From Tautonia marina (GTDB lineage Bacteria > Planctomycetota > Planctomycetia > Isosphaerales > Isosphaeraceae): a stretch of 64,000 nucleotides of DNA. Positions 7,357 through 17,251 of the stretch are shown here, one piece after another. Location: NCBI RefSeq assembly GCF_009177065.1, contig NZ_WEZF01000009.1, positions 1 to 64,000 on the forward strand, written 5' to 3'. Every line of letters begins with the position of its first letter. Position 1 is the stretch's first letter. The notes beneath the pieces are model-generated. The model ran no database searches. It saw nothing but the letters and a program-made list of their open reading frames with translations, and was not told the origin of the DNA. The position numbers and the translations under genes are program-made.

Positions 7357-8694
7357 TCAGATCAAGAGTCCCGGGAGCGGCTCGGTGCTGTCACCGAACC
7401 GATCGACCGGTACACCTGCCCCCTGGAGCATCGAGAGCAGGAGGTTCGACATGGGAGTCTCCGGCCGACACTTAAGGTACTGGCCGGTGCGAAGCGCCCC
7501 TCCACCTTTGCCCAGAACGACGACGGGTAGGTTGACGTGGTCGTGCCGATCGCCGTCGCTGATCCCGCTGCCAAAGAGCACCATCGAGTTGTCGAGCAGG
7601 TTCGAACCGTCAGCCTCCTCGATGTCCATCATCTTCTCGACCATATAGGCGAGGATCGAGATGTGATAGCGGTCGATCTCGCGGAGTTTGCGGTGTTTCT
7701 CCTCATCGTTGCCGTGATGAGAGAGTTCGTGATGACCGTCGGTGAAGCCGAGCCAGGGGTAGTTCCGGTCGGTCGCCTCCTTGGTCACCATAAAGCTCGA
7801 AGCGCGGGTGCTGTCGGTCTGGAACGCCAGAACCATCAGGTCGCACATCAGGCGGAGGTGTTCGTCGAAGTCGCTCGGAATCCCCATGGGCCGCTCGAAG
7901 TCGGTTCCGGAAAGGTCGGCTGACGAAGCGTTCTGGATGCGCCGCTCGACCTCACGGACCCCAGTGAGATACTGGTCGAGTTTGAGACGATCGGCGGAGG
8001 AAACCCGGTTGCGGACCCGCCGGGCGTCGTCAAGCGCGTAATCGAGAATGCTCCGGCGATAGAAGTCGCGGTCGGCCACGGTCGAGCGGGTCAGACTCTC
8101 GCTCCCATCGGTGAACAGGCGGTCGAAGACCAGCTTCGGGTTTAGTTCGTAGGGAGCGGGCGAGGTCGGGGTGCGCCAGGAAATGTGAGTCTTGTAAGTT
8201 CCGCTGTAGCCGAAGGCGTTCCCCGATCGGGCGGCCTCGCATCCGAGTTCGAGGCTGGGAAGGCGTGTCTGGTGGCCGATGTGCTTCGCGTAAAGCTGAT
8301 CGGCCGAGACATCCACGCGCACGGCGTCCTGCGATTTGTAGGCTTGGGCTCCGGTCAGAAAGCTCGCGGCCCCCTGGCCGTGACCACACCCTTCGTCGTC
8401 GCCATTGGTCAGAGCGGTATTGTGGGTCAGTCCATGAAAGCAGTTGAGATACTGCCGAGCAAACGAGAGCGGCTGAAGCGTCTCGGGAAGGTCAACCAGC
8501 ATCCCAGGTCGTTCCGGAAACCAAGCCGGAAGATGCACGCCGTTGGGGACGTACCAATAGCACATCCGGATCGGGGGCCGTTCCTTGGCAACGCCCACCG
8601 AGCCAGCGATGGCAGGGAGGCTCTCCATCCAGGGCAGGGCGAGCGCCGCCCCCATCCCCCGAAGCATGGTTCGTCGGTCCATCCGAATGCCCAT
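7357..8694 (-). CDS. DUF1552 family exported protein
   Basis: The 445-residue product starts with a twin-arginine-like signal (MDRRTMLRGMGAALALPWME). The body matches the planctomycete DUF1552 family: YVPNGVHLPAWFPE, the NCFHGLTHNTAL region, GCGHGQGAASFLTGA, HHELSHHGNDEEKHRKL and LFGSGISDGDRHDHVNLPVV. The fold is related to alkaline-phosphatase-like DUF1501 proteins. The biochemical role is not established. It follows the DUF1592-type gene by 99 nt on the same strand, the standard planctomycete pairing, where the partner supplies heme-binding motifs. ATG at 8694 is chosen over an upstream frame because the signal peptide starts there. Confidence 0.9.
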   Translation of the reverse strand: MGIRMDRRTMLRGMGAALALPWMESLPAIAGSVGVAKERPPIRMCYWYVPNGVHLPAWFPERPGMLVDLPETLQPLSFARQYLNCFHGLTHNTALTNGDDEGCGHGQGAASFLTGAQAYKSQDAVRVDVSADQLYAKHIGHQTRLPSLELGCEAARSGNAFGYSGTYKTHISWRTPTSPAPYELNPKLVFDRLFTDGSESLTRSTVADRDFYRRSILDYALDDARRVRNRVSSADRLKLDQYLTGVREVERRIQNASSADLSGTDFERPMGIPSDFDEHLRLMCDLMVLAFQTDSTRASSFMVTKEATDRNYPWLGFTDGHHELSHHGNDEEKHRKLREIDRYHISILAYMVEKMMDIEEADGSNLLDNSMVLFGSGISDGDRHDHVNLPVVVLGKGGGALRTGQYLKCRPETPMSNLLLSMLQGAGVPVDRFGDSTEPLPGLLI

Positions 8695-8793
8695 CTCAAT
8701 TTCCCCCGAACAAGGACTTGGGTGGTCCGGCGTTAAGGATTCGAGCATCGAAACCGCCCGAAGCAATGGCAACGATCGAGCAGGGTGGTTCCA

Positions 8794-11106
8794 TCACTCG
8801 GCAACGCCTCGGTGTTGGAAGGCCCGGCTTTCGACGATTCCGGTGATGATCGTGCGGATTCGGTAGTCGTCGGCAGCGAGTCGCTCCCGAATCGCTTCGA
8901 CTTCAGGATAATCGTCAGGAATGAGACCGCGGCCGAGTCCGTAAGTCATCAGGTTTTCGACCAGGGTTCTGGCAACTTTCTTGGTCGCGGTGGAGGTCAG
9001 AACACGCTTCAATTCGCGAGCGTCTGCAAAGGCGATTCCTCCAGGAAGCTCTCCGGAAGGATCGATCACGACGTCTCCGTCCACGGTCCTCCATCGTCCG
9101 ATCGCGTCATAGTTTTCCAGGGCAAAGCCCAGTGGATCCATTTGCCGATGGCAGGAGGCGCATTCCGGATTTGTCCGGTGAAGCTCCAGGCGTTCCCGGA
9201 GCGAGGCATCTTGAGCGGCTTTCGGGTCTTCGTCCAGTTCGGGAACCCCAGGAGGCGGGGTAGGGGGTGGCGTCCCAAGGATCTGTTGCAGAATCCATTG
9301 CCCCCGTTTGACGGGCGAGGTCCGGTTCGGGTTCGATGTCAGGGTCAGGACACTCGCCTGCGTCAAGAGCCCGCCGCGATTCCGGTCCGTTAGGGTGACC
9401 CGCCGGAACTCCTCGCCCGTTATCCCCTCCAGACCGTAATGCCGCGCCAGGCCTTCGTTCACATAGGTGAAGTCTGAGTCGAGCAATTCGAAAATGCTAC
9501 GATTCTCTTGCAGAATCGAGGCAAAATACCGCTCCGTCTCCTCTCGCATCGCATTGCGCAAGGCGTCGTCAAACTCGGGGAAGAGGGCCTCGTCACGCGA
9601 GACTCCCTCAAGCGTCCGAAGTTGCAACCACTGGCCGACAAAGTTCGCGACGAAGGCATCCGATCGGGGGTCATCAAGCAGCCGATCAACGTGCTCGGGC
9701 AGATGCTCACGAAGTGTCCCCTGACGAGCAGCAAGGAAGAGCGCGTCGTCCGGCATGCTGCTCCAGAGAAAATAGGAAAGCCGGCTGGCCAGTTCAAAGT
9801 CATCGAGCGGCCGATCGCCAGGAGACTCATCAGGCTCGACGAGGTAGAGAAACCGGGGGGACACGAGGGCCGTTGTCATGGCAACCTGGACAGCGCGCTC
9901 CTGGCTTTCACCCCGGTGGTAGGCCAGACGGTACATCTCAAGAAGCCGTTCTTCCACGTCGGGTCGAACCGGTCGCCGGAAGGCCCGTTCGGCAAATCGG
10001 GAGATGGCTATTCGGGCGCAATCGAGCGGATCGTCATGTTCGCACCCCGAAGAACAAGGAAGAAGCCGCCGATGCGATTCGGGGAGCCCCTCGGGCTCGA
10101 CCGGGAGGGGTCCACGAACGACCATCGAATCGACGTGCAAACCACGGGCATCGCCATAGCGCTGGTCTCCTCCCGCGATGGCGGTGACAATGTCAGGCCC
10201 GAGAACCGACGCCTCGGTCTGGCCTGGAGCCAGTGCGACGCGGGCCATCGAATCTCCTTCGGCAACGGTCAACCAGAGCCGGTAAATGACCGTCTCATCC
10301 TGCACCTGAACCGCCTCGACACGCCGCTCGGCCGCTCCGAGACCGATGAGAAGCTCAGGAGGAGGGACCTCGTCGGCGACCCGAACCCTCACGAGGCTGA
10401 AGTCAACCAGGTAGCGCCCCGGCTTCAGAGGATGCTCGAATTCCACCGGCTGATCCATTGGAAGCGGATAAGTGCGCAGGCCGATCAGCTCGGCGGGGGC
10501 AAATCCTTCGACATCGGGGAGAATGATGGCCTCGTCGAGGGCACGCTCGGCAGCATCCAGATACTTTTCGACATGAATCGGTGAGACGTTCAGCGCCGAG
10601 CCGACGTTGTCGAATCCGAAGCCGATCTCATCGGGCGGAAACGCATCGGAGAGGCGGAGGTTGACCCCAAGCAGGTCTCGAATCGAATTGTCGTACTCTT
10701 GTCGGTTTAATCTTCGAATCACGACCGGGGGCGGGCTTGCAATTTCAGGACGAGCAGCCAACACGTCCTGCTCGATCCAATCGACGATCGTTTCCAGTTC
10801 TTCGAGGGACGGCTGGGGCAGGTCGATCGGAGGCATGATGCGTCCCTCGATTGCATCAAGCACCCGAAGCCAGGTCTCTCCGTCTTCCACCGCCGCCGCA
10901 CCATTCTCGAATCGATCGAGAACGATTCCCGCCTCTGAATAGACCTCTGCATGGCAATCGATGCAGTAAATCTCAAGGAGCGGGACGACGTGTTGACGGA
11001 ATCGATCGTCCGCCATCCCATCGGGTTGAGCGAAGGATAGCTGGCACATGACCAACGTGATCGCGGCGGTTGCGGCGAACACGCATCTCCAGTCGTTCAG
11101 CATCAT
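8794..11106 (-). CDS. DUF1587/1592/1588/1585 cytochrome-like protein
   Basis: The 770-residue product has a hydrophobic signal region, then a cytochrome c-type motif (YCIDCHAEVYSEAG). Next come DUF1587 (RRLNRQEYDNSIRDLLGVN), a DUF1595-like central part, DUF1592 (ELASRLSYFLWSSMPDD), DUF1588 (RGGLLTQASVLTLTSNPNRT) with a second heme motif ECASCHRQMDP, and DUF1585 (LVENLMTYGLGRG). Length and order are standard for the family. It probably sits in the periplasm, with covalently bound heme, paired with the DUF1552 protein encoded downstream. The pathway is unknown; redox-linked polymer breakdown has been proposed for such gene pairs. Two adjacent ATG codons form the start. Confidence 0.9.
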   Translation of the reverse strand: MMLNDWRCVFAATAAITLVMCQLSFAQPDGMADDRFRQHVVPLLEIYCIDCHAEVYSEAGIVLDRFENGAAAVEDGETWLRVLDAIEGRIMPPIDLPQPSLEELETIVDWIEQDVLAARPEIASPPPVVIRRLNRQEYDNSIRDLLGVNLRLSDAFPPDEIGFGFDNVGSALNVSPIHVEKYLDAAERALDEAIILPDVEGFAPAELIGLRTYPLPMDQPVEFEHPLKPGRYLVDFSLVRVRVADEVPPPELLIGLGAAERRVEAVQVQDETVIYRLWLTVAEGDSMARVALAPGQTEASVLGPDIVTAIAGGDQRYGDARGLHVDSMVVRGPLPVEPEGLPESHRRLLPCSSGCEHDDPLDCARIAISRFAERAFRRPVRPDVEERLLEMYRLAYHRGESQERAVQVAMTTALVSPRFLYLVEPDESPGDRPLDDFELASRLSYFLWSSMPDDALFLAARQGTLREHLPEHVDRLLDDPRSDAFVANFVGQWLQLRTLEGVSRDEALFPEFDDALRNAMREETERYFASILQENRSIFELLDSDFTYVNEGLARHYGLEGITGEEFRRVTLTDRNRGGLLTQASVLTLTSNPNRTSPVKRGQWILQQILGTPPPTPPPGVPELDEDPKAAQDASLRERLELHRTNPECASCHRQMDPLGFALENYDAIGRWRTVDGDVVIDPSGELPGGIAFADARELKRVLTSTATKKVARTLVENLMTYGLGRGLIPDDYPEVEAIRERLAADDYRIRTIITGIVESRAFQHRGVAE

Positions 11107-11442
11107 TCCGGGTGACTCGCAATGACGGCCGTGAGCATCTGGAATCGAGAAGATTTTTCTTTCTTGAGTTTGTCAGATTGAGGAGCACGTGTCGAGGGGC
11201 TTCGCCTGGCTGGGACGATGGACCACCTGGGAAACGTGCCGCGACAGGGTCCGGGGGTAAGAGCAAACCGAGCCCCCTCCAAAAAAGTGCGATCCCTTCA
11301 ACCGGAGCAACCGATACAACCTGTGTCCAAGGCGTCAAGGTCAAGGTCAGTAGGACCATCGTCGACAGGACGTCGCCGATGACATCTTGACCCGCGTTGC
11401 TGACGTCCAGATAGGTGATCTTCACTGTTAAGGACGACGCCA
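11107..11442. other. Divergent intergenic region
   Basis: These 336 bases separate the leftward DUF1592-type gene from the rightward lipoprotein gene and must hold promoters for both. Apart from a weak candidate at 11387-11415 I see no gene, RNA or repeat. Confidence 0.4.
11387..11415 (+). promoter_or_regulatory. Weak sigma70-like promoter for the lipoprotein gene
   Basis: TTGACC and GATAGG are separated by 17 nt, about 28 nt before the ATG at 11443. The -35 box is good (5 of 6) but the -10 box is poor (3 of 6). AAGGA follows as ribosome site. Confidence 0.25.
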
Positions 11443-12381
11443 ATGCTCAGGAAGTGCATCGGAATCGTACTGGTTGTGGCCTTTGCACCAGGATGCGGAA
11501 GCGTCAATGTGATCAAGGACCCGGGTCCTGGGCAAGCGGGAATTAGATACTACCGACCCAAGCCTTATCTCCTTGTGACCCCGGCGGATCCAACCGGCCG
11601 GATGGTGAAAATCGAAACGAAGTACCTCCCCGACTTTTCCGAAGAGTATGCACTCCGCATTCGGGGCAATGGCGCGGCAAAGCTGAAAGACGGTTGGAAT
11701 CTCGTCGAGGTCAGTGCTGGAGGAAAAAATCCGCCTCCGCCTGCCCCACCCGAACCGCCAGCAGCCCCCGAGAATGTCGCCGGTGCTGAAGTCCCCGATA
11801 TGGTCGTGGCGGGGACGAACGTGCCTATCGGCTACTACGAATCCGTCTTCGGGGAGGTGGAAGGTCGGAAATTCTTGAAAGGCTGGCAATATGTCGGCTT
11901 CTCGGTGATGGGTGGTGCGTCACCTCCCGTACCCTCCATGGTCTCAGGCAATGGTGGCAACGGTCAGGGCGTCTCGTGCCCACACGGCCGGAATGGCAAT
12001 ATCCCCTGCCAGCCCAACGAGTACGGGGTTCCCGCCTGCATGGACAATGGCCTCGGCATGTATGAGGTTGAACCACCACTCTTCGGACTGGTCATGATCA
12101 ATGGTGTCATGACGTTCCGCATGATCGACGAGATCGCCATGAATCAGGTTTGTCCGTCCTATGTGACGGTACCCAAGCCGGAACCACCAGTCTCGCAAGA
12201 GATTCCTGTTGACCGGGACTCGGATGTCCGAACCGATTCCGAACCCACGGACCCGGCCACCGATGTCCGCGTCAGCCCCGAGGTTCCAGAGCCCAGCATC
12301 CCCAACACACCCCAATCCAGCTATGAGGTTCCCCGGAGCGACATCCCGCCTCCGGTCATCCCGACCTACTTTCCCCAATGA
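11443..12381 (+). CDS. Proline-rich lipoprotein of unknown function
   Basis: The 312-residue product has a lipoprotein signal: MLRKCIGIVLVVAFAPGC, with the lipobox Cys near residue 18. A conserved-looking N-terminal block follows (GIRYYRPKPYLLVTPAD, IETKYLPDFSEEYALRIRGN). Then there is a proline-rich spacer, a middle part with ISCPHGRNGNIPCQPNEYG-like cysteines, and a Pro/Asp-rich tail from about residue 240. It probably sits in a lipid-anchored envelope position. It is convergent with tssA and separated from it by a hairpin, so it is not clearly part of the secretion cluster. The size and composition do not match TssJ. AAGGA lies upstream of the ATG. Confidence 0.75.
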   Translation: MLRKCIGIVLVVAFAPGCGSVNVIKDPGPGQAGIRYYRPKPYLLVTPADPTGRMVKIETKYLPDFSEEYALRIRGNGAAKLKDGWNLVEVSAGGKNPPPPAPPEPPAAPENVAGAEVPDMVVAGTNVPIGYYESVFGEVEGRKFLKGWQYVGFSVMGGASPPVPSMVSGNGGNGQGVSCPHGRNGNIPCQPNEYGVPACMDNGLGMYEVEPPLFGLVMINGVMTFRMIDEIAMNQVCPSYVTVPKPEPPVSQEIPVDRDSDVRTDSEPTDPATDVRVSPEVPEPSIPNTPQSSYEVPRSDIPPPVIPTYFPQ

Positions 12382-12500
12382 TCCCACCCAACGCCCCTCG
12401 TCAAGAGTGTTGCTCAAACCAGAAATTTGTAGCAACTCGAAACGCTTGGACCAGGCACCTTGTCACTGGGACGTGATCTGACTCGGGTACTTATCATGCA

Positions 12501-12523
12501 GGGTCGGGCATTGTGCCCGGCCC
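12501..12523. terminator. Bidirectional hairpin between lipoprotein gene and tssA
   Basis: GGGTCGGGCA-TTG-TGCCCGGCCC forms a 10-bp stem with one G-T pair and a 3-nt loop. It sits between two convergent genes and fits a shared terminator, although there is no flanking T tract. Confidence 0.5.
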
Positions 12524-12569
12524 TCCTATCGTCCGTGGATCAACGAAGGAATCAGTGTTGGCATCCGAG

Positions 12570-14441
12570 TTAATGCGTCTCTCCGAGTTGAACAGCCAGG
12601 CTAATATCAAACTGACAAAGCCGACGATAGACTTCCCTGGCTCGATCCGGATCATCGTCTCGAACGCATCGATAGAGTCCGGCGAAGACCCGAGCGCAAA
12701 GCTCAGCCTCCTCCCAGTGCTCGAGTCGGAATTCGTCGATCTGTCGAGCGAGATCGTCCAGCAGTGAGCGAGAGATCGCCGGACGGTTCATCGCCAAGCA
12801 CAGTTCAGCCTGTTGGAGTGTCCGGAGAAATCGTTCCCGGCCCGTGCGGGCCTCCCGGACCGCCCTGGCCATCATGGCGAGGGCCTCGCCACTGTTACCC
12901 GATCCGAGTAACTCCCGAGCACGATCCCAGGGGTCCGGCTCGTGCGGTGCCGGCTCGGGATTTTGGGAATCAGGCTCGACCGAAAGCCATTGTGGAGACT
13001 GAGGTTCGGGCTCAGGCGCCGGCTCGGGCTCGGGTTCCTGAATGGGTTGAAGTTCTGAGAGCCAGGCCCGGGTTTCCCGACTCGCGCAGGGCGTTTCGTC
13101 GTCCATCTCGCACTCGGGCCAATCCGGGTAATCGGACAGCCAGGCGAGCAGCACAGCACGAACAGCGCGCCGGGCATCGTCGTGGCCAAGTTGATCGAGC
13201 GCAATCAAGGAATAACGATGATTGTCGAGCCAGCCAAGTCCTGCGGATTCAGCCATCGCCCGTTCGCAAACCTGGAGGAGCCCCTCCCAGTCCTGGTCAT
13301 CGGCGAGCCTGCGGGCTTCTCGGCGGATCTCGGTTGGTATTGCGGGGAGTTCCGACGGACTGGGACGACCCGAAATCCGATAAAAGCTCCCCATGGACAA
13401 GGCCCGGACCACCAGATAGGGAACTGGATCAGAGGGGTCGGCTGCTTGAAGAAACCTAGCCGCCTCGGCGATGCGTTGTCGCGCATCGGACGGGTCGTGA
13501 ATGGGACCCGAGCTTGACCGGGGTCGAGGAGAACGAGCAGGAGGTTCTGGCTCATCGGCCGAAATCGTCTCGCTCGGTTCGACGTCTTCGGGGATCGCTT
13601 CAGTCTCGACGTCGTCTTCCTCGCTGACAGGAAGCTCAGGTGGTTCCTCGGTAATCCCTCGGGATTTCACCAGTTTCTCAACAAGTTTGCTGACGTCTTC
13701 GATCGCCGAGATGCAGGCAGAGAGCCTGGGGCCTTTCCTCCCGAAGTGTTTCTCGGCCGAGAGACTTTCGTTGAGTTGGTCGATCGCGGCCCGACAATCC
13801 CGAACCTGAACGAGAAGGTTTCGATAGAACGACTCGTCGGTTGCCTTGACAGCGTTGTCAAAGTCCTCGGAACGGATCTTCCCCTCGGCGATCAATTCGT
13901 CGGCTCGCTCCGGATTCTTGGCGATGGCCTGCTCGACATCCCGAGATTCCTTGTACCGAAAGTACGAATAGCAGAGATCACCAAACGCATGCGTCAACGG
14001 CACCGATCGAATAATCAACGGCAGCGAGCGATCGCCGTCGAGCCATTCAATCACCCCCTCTCGGAGTTCCAGATCGCCATCCTCGGGTTCGGGATGCATT
14101 GTCTCCCAGAACTGCTCTTGCAACTGCTGAATCAGAAGCAGTCCATCTCGCATCCCTGGTAAACCATGCCGACGAGCGAGTGCATCGACGATGAAGGCGG
14201 CGATGCGAAGATCCTTCGTTCGTTCCCGGAGCAGTTCGGTCCCCATTGCAATCACGGCGTCGAAGTCGGCCAACTTTCGTTCGCGCTCATAGATGTCTCG
14301 ACTTGCCGCATCTTCGTCGCTCTCCCGAGCAGACTCGAGCCGAGCAAACTCGTCTTCCCAACGCAGATCGTCTCCTGCAGGTCGGTCGTCGGAAATGGGG
14401 TTCAGCAGGGAGTCGATATCCAAGACGTGTGCCGCTGCCAT
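12570..14441 (-). CDS. tssA: T6SS protein TssA (ImpA N-terminal domain)
   Basis: The 623-residue product carries the ImpA_N domain at about residues 5-150 (LDIDSLLNPISDDRPAGDDL, FIVDALARRHGLPGMRDGL, FWETMHPEPEDGDLELREG). In T6SS, TssA recruits or caps the growing sheath and links baseplate and tail assembly. An acidic/proline-rich linker at about 295-345 and another at about 505-540 separate helical modules. The C-terminal part (ALAMMARAVREARTGRERF) resembles the TssA C-terminal region. ATG at 14441 is used because the longer frame adds only a non-conserved leader. It lies 116 nt downstream of tssH and is probably co-transcribed with it. Confidence 0.88.
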   Translation of the reverse strand: MAAAHVLDIDSLLNPISDDRPAGDDLRWEDEFARLESARESDEDAASRDIYERERKLADFDAVIAMGTELLRERTKDLRIAAFIVDALARRHGLPGMRDGLLLIQQLQEQFWETMHPEPEDGDLELREGVIEWLDGDRSLPLIIRSVPLTHAFGDLCYSYFRYKESRDVEQAIAKNPERADELIAEGKIRSEDFDNAVKATDESFYRNLLVQVRDCRAAIDQLNESLSAEKHFGRKGPRLSACISAIEDVSKLVEKLVKSRGITEEPPELPVSEEDDVETEAIPEDVEPSETISADEPEPPARSPRPRSSSGPIHDPSDARQRIAEAARFLQAADPSDPVPYLVVRALSMGSFYRISGRPSPSELPAIPTEIRREARRLADDQDWEGLLQVCERAMAESAGLGWLDNHRYSLIALDQLGHDDARRAVRAVLLAWLSDYPDWPECEMDDETPCASRETRAWLSELQPIQEPEPEPAPEPEPQSPQWLSVEPDSQNPEPAPHEPDPWDRARELLGSGNSGEALAMMARAVREARTGRERFLRTLQQAELCLAMNRPAISRSLLDDLARQIDEFRLEHWEEAELCARVFAGLYRCVRDDDPDRAREVYRRLCQFDISLAVQLGETH

Positions 14442-14557
14442 GAGTAATCCTGACCAGAACGGTTCACTTCGAGAGATCGGTGAGCCGATCGGGGCCCCTG
14501 GCCCCGATCGGGGAATTCTCCTACGTGTCGGGCAACGATCAACCATCAGGTCAACAG

Positions 14558-17251
14558 TCACTCAATCTCATAAGTGAACGCGCCGGAGTCGTCCACGCTG
14601 ACGCGAGCTTCTCGGATAACGTCGCCATCGACCATGCGAGCCAGTAACGCCCGAGAAAGTTCGGGGAGCAAGCTACGCGTCAGGATGTGATCGACATTCC
14701 GAGCACCACTCTCGACCTCGGTGCATCGAGCGACGATTGTTTCAACCAGCGCATCGTCATAATTCAGAATTGCTCCGTGGTTCTCAGTCATTCGCCGCGC
14801 GACTCGATCGAGTTGCATGCGGGTGATCTGGCGAAGGACATCATCGCGAACCGGATAGTACGGGACGACGATCAGCCGACCAAGGAATGCCGCTGGAAAG
14901 GCCCTGAGAAGGTCGGGGCGAAGCGATTCGTTCAAGACTTCGGGGCTGGGATTGGCATGGCCGGCTGGGGCAATCTGCATGATGGTGTCGGTGCCAACGT
15001 TCGAAGTCAGCAGGATGACCGTGTTCTTAAAGTCGATTTCGCGGCCTTCCGCGTCTTCGAGCACTCCCTTGTCAAAAACCTGGAAAAACAGTTCCATGAC
15101 ATCCGGGTGTGCTTTTTCCACCTCGTCGAGCAGGAGGACACTGTAAGGCCGTCGTCGCACCGCCTCGGTCAACACCCCCCCCTCTCCGTAGCCGACGTAT
15201 CCGGGCGGTGATCCCTTTAGCCCTGAAACGGTGTGGGCTTCCTGATACTCTGACATGTTAATCGAAATCAGGTTGCGCTCCCCTCCATAGAGCGCCTCGG
15301 CAAGGGCAAGGGCCGTCTCCGTCTTGCCAACCCCGCTGGGACCAACCAGAAGAAAAACGCCGATCGGTCGGCGAGGATCGGTTAGATTGGCGCGGGCCGT
15401 TCGAATCCGCTGGCTGATTGCCTCAAGGGCATGGGCCTGACCGACCACGCGGCGGCCAAGCATTTCGTGAAGGTCGAGGACCGTTTGGATCTCATCGGCC
15501 ATCATCCGGCCGGCCGGAATTCCAGTCCAGCCGGCAATCACCTGAGCGATTGTCTCAGAGTCGACGCAAACCTGCATCAACGGAGACTCACCCTGCAGTG
15601 TCCGGAGATCAGAGGTCTTGGCACTGAGTTCCGCTCTCAGTACGTCGAAATCATGTTGAGGGTGCCCAGGATCGGGCCGAGGTTCCCCATTCTGCTGAGC
15701 TTCGGCAGCGAGCCTGGAGTGTTCGATCGACTCAAGCAATTCCCGGATTTCGGCGACTCGCTCTCGTTCAACGGCCCAACGGGCTTCAAGTTCAGCCAGG
15801 CGAGACTCGGCCTCAACCCGTTCTGCCAATCGAGCCGCGATGGCCTCGGCATGTGGAGAACCAGCCGCTTCGTCTCGACGGAGGATGCCAAGTTCGATGT
15901 TGAGCGCTTCAATCCGACGGCGGGCATCCTCGACCGCAGCCGGAGTCGACGCCTGGCCAATGGCCACCCGAGCACACGCCGTATCGAGCAGGCTCACCGA
16001 TTTGTCCGGGAGCTGTCGACCACTGAGATATCTCGCCGACAAGGTCACCGACGCATGGATCGCCTCATCGAGTATCCGGACCCGATGGTGCCGCTCCAGC
16101 ATTTCACTGATGCCTCGCATCATCGTGACGGCTCGGGGTTCGTCAGGTTCCTCAACCTTGACCACCTGGAACCGCCGAGCGAGTGCCGCATCCTTCTCAA
16201 AATATTTTTTGTACTCGGCCCAGGTCGTTGCGGCGATTGTTCGTAGCTCTCCCCGTGCCAGGGCCGGCTTGAGGAGGTTCGCGGCATCTCCTTGCCCGGC
16301 CTGTCCTCCCGCACCAATGATCGTATGTGCTTCATCAATGAACAGGACAATCGGGACCGGTGACCCTTTGACCTCGGAAATCACCTGTTTCAGTCGGTTT
16401 TCGAACTCGCCTCGAACACCCGCTCCTGCCTGAAGTAAGCCCAGATCAAGGACGTGAATCCGAATGTTCCGAAGGACCTCCGGAACATCACCCGCCACGA
16501 CCCGCTGTGCGAAACCCTCTACCACAGCGGTTTTTCCGACTCCGGCCTCGCCGGTAAGTATCGGGTTGTTTTGCCGGCGACGAATCAAAATATCCACCAT
16601 CTGGCGGATTTCTTCGTCCCGACCGATAACCGGATCGATCTCACCCGCTTCAACGCGGCCAGTCAGGTCAATGGTGTACTGATCGAGCGCGCGTCCAGCC
16701 CCTCCGCCCGCCGGCATCCCCGTCTCACCACGAGCCCCAGGCGACGAGGCCGACGACGCGGCGGCCGGTCCTACGTCCTCGACCGATCCAGCTGCGGCGT
16801 CGAGCAATTCGGACTCAAGTCGCTCGGTCGAAAGTTCGGTCAGGGTCGACGACATCTCTCGCGCGAGCCGTCGTAACGAATCGTTGCTGAGCAAGGCCAG
16901 CAAGACGACACCCGATCGAATCTGACCCAGGCCATACTGAACAGACGCAAGCAACCACGCTTCTTTGAGAACATCTTCAATCTGCGGAGCGAGTGTCGGA
17001 GTTCTCGAATTTCCGGTCTTGAAGCGGTCGATCGCGGTCACCAGGTCGCCTTGAAGCTGGGTTACATCAAGGTCAAAGTTTCGAAAGATTCGTTGAAGAT
17101 CCGAATCGACCGACTCGGAAAGTTTGAGTAACCAGTGCTCGATTTCAACACTATAGTTCGTGCGAGACAGGCAGAGCCCCGCGGCGGCCTGAAGCGCGTC
17201 CAGGCATGTTGGATTGAGTTTTTTCACCAAGGTCCCGGCCTGAATCGCCAT
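14558..17251 (-). CDS. tssH: T6SS ATPase TssH (ClpV)
   Basis: The 897-residue AAA+ unfoldase has an N-terminal Clp repeat domain (about 1-150). Its first ATPase module has Walker A GEAGVGKT near residue 233 and Walker B VLFIDEAH. The middle coiled-coil region is followed by a second module with Walker A GPSGVGKT near residue 640 and LLLDEVEKAH. These features and its neighbours mark it as ClpV rather than housekeeping ClpB. ClpV disassembles the contracted TssB/TssC sheath so the subunits can be reused. A purine-rich ribosome site (gggagaggggac) precedes the ATG at 17251. It is divergent from tssB and upstream of tssA. Confidence 0.93.
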   Translation of the reverse strand: MAIQAGTLVKKLNPTCLDALQAAAGLCLSRTNYSVEIEHWLLKLSESVDSDLQRIFRNFDLDVTQLQGDLVTAIDRFKTGNSRTPTLAPQIEDVLKEAWLLASVQYGLGQIRSGVVLLALLSNDSLRRLAREMSSTLTELSTERLESELLDAAAGSVEDVGPAAASSASSPGARGETGMPAGGGAGRALDQYTIDLTGRVEAGEIDPVIGRDEEIRQMVDILIRRRQNNPILTGEAGVGKTAVVEGFAQRVVAGDVPEVLRNIRIHVLDLGLLQAGAGVRGEFENRLKQVISEVKGSPVPIVLFIDEAHTIIGAGGQAGQGDAANLLKPALARGELRTIAATTWAEYKKYFEKDAALARRFQVVKVEEPDEPRAVTMMRGISEMLERHHRVRILDEAIHASVTLSARYLSGRQLPDKSVSLLDTACARVAIGQASTPAAVEDARRRIEALNIELGILRRDEAAGSPHAEAIAARLAERVEAESRLAELEARWAVERERVAEIRELLESIEHSRLAAEAQQNGEPRPDPGHPQHDFDVLRAELSAKTSDLRTLQGESPLMQVCVDSETIAQVIAGWTGIPAGRMMADEIQTVLDLHEMLGRRVVGQAHALEAISQRIRTARANLTDPRRPIGVFLLVGPSGVGKTETALALAEALYGGERNLISINMSEYQEAHTVSGLKGSPPGYVGYGEGGVLTEAVRRRPYSVLLLDEVEKAHPDVMELFFQVFDKGVLEDAEGREIDFKNTVILLTSNVGTDTIMQIAPAGHANPSPEVLNESLRPDLLRAFPAAFLGRLIVVPYYPVRDDVLRQITRMQLDRVARRMTENHGAILNYDDALVETIVARCTEVESGARNVDHILTRSLLPELSRALLARMVDGDVIREARVSVDDSGAFTYEIE

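Noticed and set aside
11443-12381. Lipoprotein gene as a possible TssJ
   Set aside because: 312 residues, proline-rich, convergent to the cluster and separated by a hairpin; it does not have TssJ size or strand pattern.
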